From Deroplatys truncata (lineage: Eukaryota; Arthropoda; Insecta; Mantodea; Mantidae), in assembly GCA_030765065.1 (NCBI GenBank), contig CM060990.1, forward strand, positions 414,355,198 to 414,419,197: a DNA stretch of 64,000 nucleotides, given 5' to 3'. The translations under genes were made by a program, and so were the position numbers. The notes beneath the pieces were generated by a model. The model was given only the letters and a program-made list of their open reading frames with translations, was not told where the DNA came from and ran no database searches. Shown piece by piece: positions 57,105-64,000 of this stretch. Each line of letters starts with the position of its first letter. The first letter of the stretch is position 1.

Positions 57105-58275
57105 CAGTGGCGTAGCCAGAAAAATAAACGGGGGGTTGTGTATAAGAATCCAAATTTTAAACAATTTTACCAACTCAAATGACAAATATGAATTAATCCT
57201 GAATTTAAATATTTAATAAATCGATTTTATATTCACAGATTAAGGTGCTGCAATTGAAATTAAAATTATGATAGTATGTTTCATTCAGGATATAGGATGG
57301 AATTTTACCGAAGGGGGACACTTCGCCACTTAGACCAACTACATCTATTGGGCTACACCCCTTCCAGGAGGCAGGGATGAAGTGAAGGAGCCGCAGGAGA
57401 TCACGGTCCGCAGGCAGACGGGATCACAAGGACGCACGGAAGTCCCTATCATTCCCAGTACGAAACACCCGCTCTCGCCAGTAGAGGCGAAGAGTCCCGC
57501 GAGAGGGCGACGAAGCGGCCTTGCAGGCAGGCCAACGCCCCCTGTCGTTAGCGGGGAGAAAACTTTCCAAAGCGCATCAGCTATGCCATCTGTCCATCAC
57601 CAGACGCACTACAGAAACCAGACACTGCTTGAAGATGAAAGGGAGAAAGGTGAAATAACAGGAAATGAAAATCGTGGTAGAATACACCACCCCTGCATTC
57701 GCCTAGGCGACCAGAGGAAAACCACAAAAAACCCATGGTCAGAATGGGCGGCCACCGAAAATCGAACCCGGGACCTCCCCGAATGCGGACCACAGGCGTT
57801 GCCGCCTGAGCCATCCCGCTCGGTGGATATTTCACGTATTCTAAGTGCAATGCGTGTTGTGACACGTGCATTAATGACCACTGTGTAGTGCTCTGTATTA
57901 CCGTTGCAGACCATTTTATTGCACTACAAAATAGGGTTTCTAGTTATGTTCTAAACTGAGAGATATTGCACTCATTTCGAAACCACTTAAATTTAGCACC
58001 GGAACGAAAACATGCCCCCGATACCTTAACATGGTTGTATGTACCAACGCTATATACAGTACAGTTTCTGTTGCTGTCACCTTTGGCGATATGTATCGAC
58101 TAAAACATGCGGCGTATATAAAACACTACCAATTATACGATTAGGAAGTATCTCGTTCCCGCCAACCTAGGAAGATGCCATTATCTTAACGAAGATATTT
58201 TTGCTATAAAGGATTACATTTCTTTTAGCAAGAGGGGGGTTTCAACCCCCAAAACCCCTCCTTGGCTACTCCACA
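57105..58275. mobile_element. Probable old DNA transposon with GTGGCGTAGCCA ends
   Basis: Left end CAGTGGCGTAGCCAG followed by GGGGGG at 57132; the right end reversed reads TGTGGAGTAGCCAAGGAGGGG. These are inverted repeats with a G-rich inner part. A weak 8-bp duplication (AATAATAT / AATAGTAG) is possible, which would suggest hAT, but it is uncertain. No transposase is visible. The interior carries a reversed SINE and a GC-rich block at 57360-57640. Confidence 0.55.
57640..57833 (-). repeat. tRNA-derived SINE (GGCTCAG-head family), best-preserved copy
   Basis: Minus strand: head GGGATGGCTCAGGCGGCAACG, B box GGGTTCGATTTTC at about 57765, body GGTCGCCTAGGCGAATGCAG then TTCTACCACGATTTTC. It is the same family as the copies at 26668, 27293 and 28512. 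The 168-codon plus-strand frame over this region is antisense to it and not a gene. Confidence 0.8.
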
Positions 58276-60749
58276 AATAGTAGAATAAACAATTGTTTAA
58301 ATAAATCACGGTAATTTATTTCACCATTAAGTTGGAGGAAATAAAGTAGAAAATATTTACTTTAAGCCTTAGAAATTCTGTGTTTAAAGTAAAAATAATT
58401 CTGCGTGAATCAGAATATCTGCACAGTTTGCTTTTAAGCATTAATTAGCCGTTTAAGGGTGTTTAGCAATACAAAGCAATTCGGCCTGTTCCCTCCCATT
58501 TCTAGATTTAAATGTAGGCTCCTAGGGTTTTAGTGTAAATATGGTAGATGCAAGTCTGGCACAGAATACGCCATGTGAAAATGCAAAGCAATAACGCATG
58601 CGAAATTTAATGCAGCGTGTTCAATGTGGTTACAAATCTCAACATATAAAAAGGACGCAGTAAGTGCATAGTCGGAGAACAATATGTATGTACATATTTT
58701 ATGTGGAAACCTACCAACCTACTCTGAGCATGTTTGTTCAACTGCAACTGAATGTTAGTTCAGCAGATATTTTTATTTACAGCTTTCGAAGTTTATGTTA
58801 AGTCACGCAAATAATCAAAGATACGCGTTTCATAGGAAGTAGACCAATGTTATGACTTGCTATTTACTTAAAAGGTTGTCAGGATTATCCAAATCCTTTA
58901 TCTTTGTTTGCAACTCCGTTAACGATATTGCTATGATTATTGTTTTAGGCGGCGATGGTTGTGTGCATTTTTACTTTCGCTACCACCTGGGGAAGGTGGA
59001 AGAAGTATCGTATTCTACTAAAACTTCGCTCTCAAAATGGCATTTTTATAAAATGATGTGTGTTTATGTGAACACCCTAACTCAGGAACGAAAAATCTGA
59101 AAAATCTTAAAGAAGATCTCAAAATACCATTTACATGCAAAAGTTTTTCATTTTCCAAAAACCAGCTCTTTGGGATTTTTATTAAAATAGCAGGCGTTTA
59201 AACTCTTAATACGAGTAACAAAATCCAAATCTTCGATTTGTTGTGAATATTCTGCGAAGCCCTTTTCTTAAAACGTTAAGTGTGTAAACGTTTGTGTAAC
59301 GAACAGAAGAATTACACTTAATGAATGCACGTCTGCAAAGTTATAACCAATAGAGAAAGTTATCCGCCTGTCACAAATTTTTCGTATTTGAAACATATAT
59401 ATTCGCAAATAATTGTAAAAAAATACAGCTATGTACTCCTGACGTAAGTAATCCAAAGATAAGGAAACTGGTAGAAAATGATTTAAAATTGAAAATCGTG
59501 ATGTAATAATCAAAACTTATCAAGTTGCCAAATTAAATTAGCAATGCATTAGTAAACACACAATACACATATTTAGGCTGCATATACCACGAGTAGGCTG
59601 CACATTGTTATTTTCCGAAGCTCGGTCTATATAGATAGGTCAATCGTTGCAGATTTGCGCATAACAGGCTGAAAATATGGATATGGGATAGTTCTAAGAA
59701 GTTCTGAAGTATTGCATGGTTTTTGCGAATCCTAAAATATAAGGTTACACGCCTTTGCCCAGATATACATAGATTATTGCAGATTTCTATGCAAGGGGTT
59801 AAGAAATGACTTCTTGTTAAAATATTTTGTGAAAAAGTAAATAACTAATATTGTTTCGCTGCAAAGAAATTTTGCCTTCTGTCCCGAACATTGTCAGTAT
59901 ACACTATCCAAACCGATACGTAAAAAAATTGCTTTACGCATCACATCATTCGTCGTATTAATTTGCTTATACTTCCCCTTCTTTGTTAATGAAGTTTGCC
60001 TTCAGGATTTAGGATTTATACAATAGATGTCTTATCAACTTCTTACCAATAATCATAGGCAAAAGCTTTTGTTTTTAACGATAATTAAGAAAGTTGAATT
60101 AAAAAAAAAGGGTTTTGTATGAATTTGACATTGGAAATTGCGTATAGGCTTATTTTTTCGAGAATTTGAGAATTTTTCAAATTTTCGAGAATATGTTTTT
60201 AAACGATAACTGAGAAATATTTTTTTTATTTTACATACAAAAGTGTACATTTATTTCAAGTTACAAATATCAAACATTAATTCAACATTTACGTCATCAT
60301 ACCACAAAGCTGGAAGTTGTGAAACAATGTTTAGAATATCAACAAAAGATGTTAGCAGCTGCAATACTTACAAGATACTAAAATAAGGTACCAAGCAAGA
60401 AAACAACACCAAACAAGCCAATACTGCATATATGCGCGCACGGGAATAACGCAGCAGAGCTAACAAATTGACACCAGTGCACGCGGATGGTCCGTGATAT
60501 CCCAGAACTGTTTGTCGTAAGTTAACTGGAAGTGCTTTATTGGAATGCCAGGTTGGTGTTGAAATACACCATATTATGCTCACTTAAAGGACTGAGAAGA
60601 TAGCTTCTTGTAAGCAATGGTGAATGAAAATATTCTACTTGGTCTCACACACCACCTGCGTGCACTTACGGGTTAACAATTAAACATGGGAAGGCATAGT
60701 GAAATTAGTACGACCTCCTGCATTGAACAATATCTAGAACAAGGATTTT
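58276..60749. other. Unassigned AT-rich DNA
   Basis: No supported gene. At 60155-60190 a TTCGAGAATTTGAGAA / TTTCAAATTTTCG arrangement could form a 14-bp hairpin with two G-T pairs. TTTTTAACGATAA/TTTTTAAACGATAA occurs twice (60073, 60196). Confidence 0.45.
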
Positions 60750-60751
60750 AT

Positions 60752-60990
60752 TTAAGTGTTAATATGATGTGATGTGCAAATTCTGTAACACAAGATTTGA
60801 ATGGAAGAGTCGTGATGCGTGTGAAAAGCATATAAAAACCTAGGGCCATGTAAAGCGAGAGGAGGATGCAGTTAAAACAAGTAACTCGCCAAGAGGCAAC
60901 TCAGTATCAATGAATCGTTTCAAGCCCAGAAAAAGGCAAAAAGCGACAAAAAGCAGTTCATTATATACACTACGGAAATGTTTGTGAACG
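60752..60990 (+). pseudogene. Possible C2H2/BED-like zinc-finger fragment
   Basis: One frame reads YDVMCKFCNTRFEWKSRDAC, then EKHIKT, a stop, GHVKREE and a Lys/Ser-rich tail, ending near 60988. The C-x2-C ... H-x(5)-H arrangement resembles the DNA-binding finger found at the N-terminus of CGGBP1-like proteins and some hAT transposases. One in-frame stop lies between the two histidines. There is no recognisable transposase downstream, where a minisatellite begins. It could be a chance match. Confidence 0.35.
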
Positions 60991-61044
60991 TAAGGCTCCA
61001 GCTACTGTTAATTTCCTAAATTACGTTAGTAGCATATTATAGGG

Positions 61045-62135
61045 GAAGCTGGCACAGTTCTTTTGCGTTTATATGGGAAAGGATAGGGAAAACGAGGGTA
61101 TATGCTAGGTTGAGAGGCCCTTCAAGAAGAAAAAATGCGTTTATATGGGGAAGATAGGGACTACGAGGATCGATACTAGGCTAGATAGAGGTTGAAGAAT
61201 GGGGATGCGCTTTATATGAGAGATACGGGGGAATACGAGGAGAAGTGTTAGACTAGATAGAGTTTGAGATGAGGAATATGCATTTATATGGGATAGATAG
61301 GGAAAACGTGAACAGATCCTAGGATAGACAGATGCTGAAGGAGGGGGAATATGAACATATATACAGGAGAGATAGGGGATACGAGGAGAGGTACTAGATT
61401 ATTCAGCGTTTGGAGGGTACAGTATAGCGTTTTATATGAAGAGGCGAGGAAAACGAGGGTATATGCTAGGTTGAGAGAACCGTCAAGGAGGAAAGATGCG
61501 TTTACATGGAGAAGATAGGGAAAACGAGGAGAATGAGATATGCTTTATACAACAGAGATGGGGCATACGAGAGGAGGTGCTAGTGTAGACAGAGGTTAAG
61601 GAGAAGGGTATACGTTTATATGAGGAATATATAGAAAACGGGGACAGATGGTATGATAGACAGAAGCTGGGCCACTTTTGCGTTTATATGGGAAAGGATA
61701 GGGAAAACGAGGGTAGATAGGGAAAACCAGGCCTGATGCTAGGCTAGTCAGATGCTGAAGAAGAGATGGATACGCTTTATACAAGAGACATAGGGACTAC
61801 AAGGAAAGATGCTATACTAAACAGGACTTGAAGGGTAGAATATGGCGTTTTATATGGGAGAGATAGCGAACTGAGGAGAGGTATTAGGCTAGGTGGTTTG
61901 AATGATAGAGTATGCATTTACATGGAGAGACGAGGAAAACGAAGGTAGGTGCTAGGTTGAGAGAGTCTTCAACGAAGAAAATGCATTTATATGAGAGCGA
62001 TAGGGAATACGAGGAGAGGTACTAGTCTAGACAGGTTGAGAAGTAGAGTATGCGTTTATATGGGAGAAATGTGGAAACGGGAGAGATACAAGCATAGACA
62101 GGGGTTGAAGGAGGAGGAATGTAGGTTTATACAGT
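61045..62135 (+). repeat. Minisatellite, about 70-bp unit, about 15 copies
   Basis: The unit contains GCGTTTATATGGGAGA, GATAGGGAAAACGAGG, a GGTACTAGGCTAGACAG segment and GTTGAAGGAGG. Copies start near 61061, 61136, 61207, 61277, 61351, 61428, 61496, 61535, 61610, 61679, 61770, 61843, 61911, 61979 and 62050. Units are diverged and purine-rich. Confidence 0.9.
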
Positions 62136-62361
62136 ATTATGTAGAGTAATTCGATTATAAAACATTTCTCATCCAACGTTACAACACTTTTATATACTTT
62201 TTTCTAAACCTTAGAAACTTTTTATATGTTAAACAGTAGTGCGAGAGACGGAGAGGGACAAACTGTATATCGGTTTACAGTGAAGTATACGTCCTAACCT
62301 ATCCCCACCTTGTATGCTCTGGATCTTCTCATTGTCTATTCATTCCTATCATCATCTAACA

Positions 62362-62615
62362 TAATCACGCAACACGACGTAACCAACAAACGTAACAAGA
62401 CGTAACACAAAGTAACATAACAGCATGACAAGACGTTACACTGCGTAACATAAACACGTAACTACGTGTCAAGACGTAACACCACGTAACAAGACGTCAC
62501 ACTAAGTAACATAAGCACGTATCCACGTAACATCACGTGACATATAACCAGAAACGACACACGACGTAACAACACGTAGCATCTATGTAACCACGTAACA
62601 AAACGTAGGAACAAC
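62362..62615. repeat. CGTAAC-type short-unit satellite, locus 2
   Basis: Irregular units such as CACGTAAC, GACGTAACA and AAACGTAACAAG, the same motif as at 29895-30003. Confidence 0.88.
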
Positions 62616-63077
62616 ACGTAACCAGCCCATTGTTAAGGCAATCTAAACTAATCCATCCTTCATAACTTAGACAATAAGTACGAGGGCCTAGCCTTGATTA
62701 ACCTGACCAATCCCAAACGTTCCTCTCATCATTCATTCCACTCAGTCATCGTCTAACCTAATCCGGCTAACCAGAGATAACCTCGAATTTCTTTTAGCGA
62801 AATTGCAATGTTTTATTCAGCTTTTATTATTCGAGGGTTTTAACTGAAAAGCTTACGTAAACATACCTTTATTTTAGTTCGTTGTAGGTGTTTCTCCCCT
62901 TTTTATCTGGGCTTGAGACTAGCACTAGGATTGCTCCTAATGGCAGGGTTACCACCTTCCCTTCCATCTTCTTTCTTCATCAGTCGTCAGCTAGTTGCAT
63001 ATACAGCACACGGATAACCTTCATTTTTTTAAGATTGTAGACTCACGAGAAAATCTTCATCTTCGACTTACATTCTT
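62616..63077. other. Unassigned DNA next to the Polinton gene
   Basis: It contains short repeated words (AACCTAATCC, CATTCATTCCA) but no gene. It may belong to the Polinton or be flanking DNA; no terminal repeat was identified. Confidence 0.4.
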
Positions 63078-64000
63078 TTAAACGCTGGTTGTATTGTTGT
63101 AATGTCCATACGCATATGTCGTTATTCCATCCTCAGCAATAACTCTTTTATCATCAAACGGAGTCAATGTGATTTTATTCTCTTGCACTGTGGCAAGAGC
63201 ATGCTCCCGGAACAGGATCAGATTCATAGGTGTTCTGACGATTTCTCCAGGTTTAAGACAGTCCGTATAACTCTCAAATGTAATGTACTGATTAATAGCA
63301 CTACGTTTAATGCCTTTAATCTTTGTTATCATTGAGCCATGGATATCTAGTGCATACATCTTAGGTCGTAGTCCGACAAAGCGCTGGATGATTTTACCAT
63401 TAGCCTCATCTTTAAATTTTCCCAGCACCTTCTTGTTTAGAGCTGAATAGCATATATGGTTGACAGGGTAATCAGCTGTATCTAGGTGTTCGAGAAAACG
63501 TAGCTTGTCCCGGTACACATCTTCAGTTATCACACGATGAATGAACGAATCAGTATCCATATACATGAGCTTCAGGTTTTCAGATCCATAATATGGCAGC
63601 AACACATCATAATGATAGTGGTACATTAATGTCTTGGAGATGTCCAACACACTCATACCGATGTATATAGGCTTGATGAACACGATCTGACGAGAGGCCA
63701 TATGTACAGCAGCTAGATTAGCAGCATATATTGTTCGATCGATAATCGTAGGCTTGGCGATCAGCTTCTCTAGAGTCTTCTCATTTGTCACCAGTCGTAT
63801 ATCCATACGGTTACGAAGGTTTTCCATTGTTTTTCCAAACATGGCATTGTTAAACAGTTTGTAGAGGTCCTTCTCAAAATCATTTGCAGCTTGTTGTCGT
63901 AGTATGTTGTTAAATTCCACATACGGTTTTAACCACTGTGACTGGCGGAATTGTAGCACACGATGAATTTTTGTTAACCGTAGTCCATGATTAAGTGCTT
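63078..64000 (-). mobile_element. Polinton/Maverick fossil fragment: DNA polymerase B, C-terminal part
   Basis: A reading frame of about 307 codons enters from the right edge of the window and ends at 63078. It resembles the C-terminal half of the protein-primed family B DNA polymerase of Polintons: LTKIHRVLQFRQSQWLKPY, FNNAMFGKTMENLRNR and the catalytic YMDTDS motif. Polintons are virus-like elements that replicate with their own polymerase. Only this part is inside the window; capsid, integrase and ATPase genes and terminal repeats are not seen. The visible portion looks well preserved, suggesting a fairly recent insertion, but completeness of the element cannot be judged from here. Confidence 0.9.

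Noticed and set aside
57382-57888. 168-codon plus-strand frame, GC-rich
   Set aside because: It runs antisense through a tRNA-derived SINE and its GC-rich neighbour; no domain is seen.
61045-62135. CRISPR-like array
   Set aside because: Units of about 70 bp are diverged along their whole length with no constant repeat and unique spacer pattern; it is a eukaryotic minisatellite.

Overview
The window reads as intergenic, repeat-dominated DNA of an arthropod, most likely an insect with a large genome. No host protein-coding gene could be supported. The evidence for an arthropod is the mixture of families: I-group LINEs with CCHC ORF1 and RNase H, piggyBac, two Tc1/mariner elements, tRNA-derived SINEs and a Polinton polymerase. 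I cannot name the species.

Layout. 1-2.88 kb: unassigned DNA with a tRNA-like SINE. 2.88-18.4 kb: three I-like LINE copies, all on the minus strand. Copy 1 lacks most of its RT. Copy 2 lacks most of ORF1 and is split by copy 3, a full-length element of about 6.0 kb inserted in copy 2's 5' UTR. 18.4-26.2 kb: locally duplicated segments and minisatellites, interrupted by a piggyBac at a TTAA and by a SINE with a clean target-site duplication. 26.4-30.5 kb: related SINEs, a segmental duplication, a CGTAAC satellite and a 135-bp tandem repeat. 30.5-49.7 kb: a second nested LINE cluster (copies 4-7, all minus strand) flanked on both sides by the 135-bp repeat. 49.7-51.2 kb: a Tc1/mariner-like element with about 100-bp terminal inverted repeats and a TA duplication. 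51.2-60.7 kb: unassigned AT-rich DNA with an hAT-type MITE, a decayed but end-complete mariner and an older inverted-repeat element carrying a SINE. 61.0-62.6 kb: a 70-bp minisatellite, then a second CGTAAC satellite. 63.08-64 kb: part of a Polinton/Maverick DNA polymerase B running off the window edge.

The LINE family can be described by comparing its seven copies. It has a 5' end beginning CCCCCAGGGGCTCA, a 5' UTR of about 0.63 kb, ORF1 of about 425 codons with three zinc knuckles, and a spacer of about 20 nt. ORF2 follows (APE endonuclease, reverse transcriptase, RNase H, about 1,220 codons), then a 3' UTR ending in a GC-rich hairpin and a (CAT)n tail. Every copy is broken in at least one ORF, so none looks autonomous. 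Imperfect 10-12 bp target duplications give the insertion order: copy 3 into copy 2, and copy 6 into copy 5.
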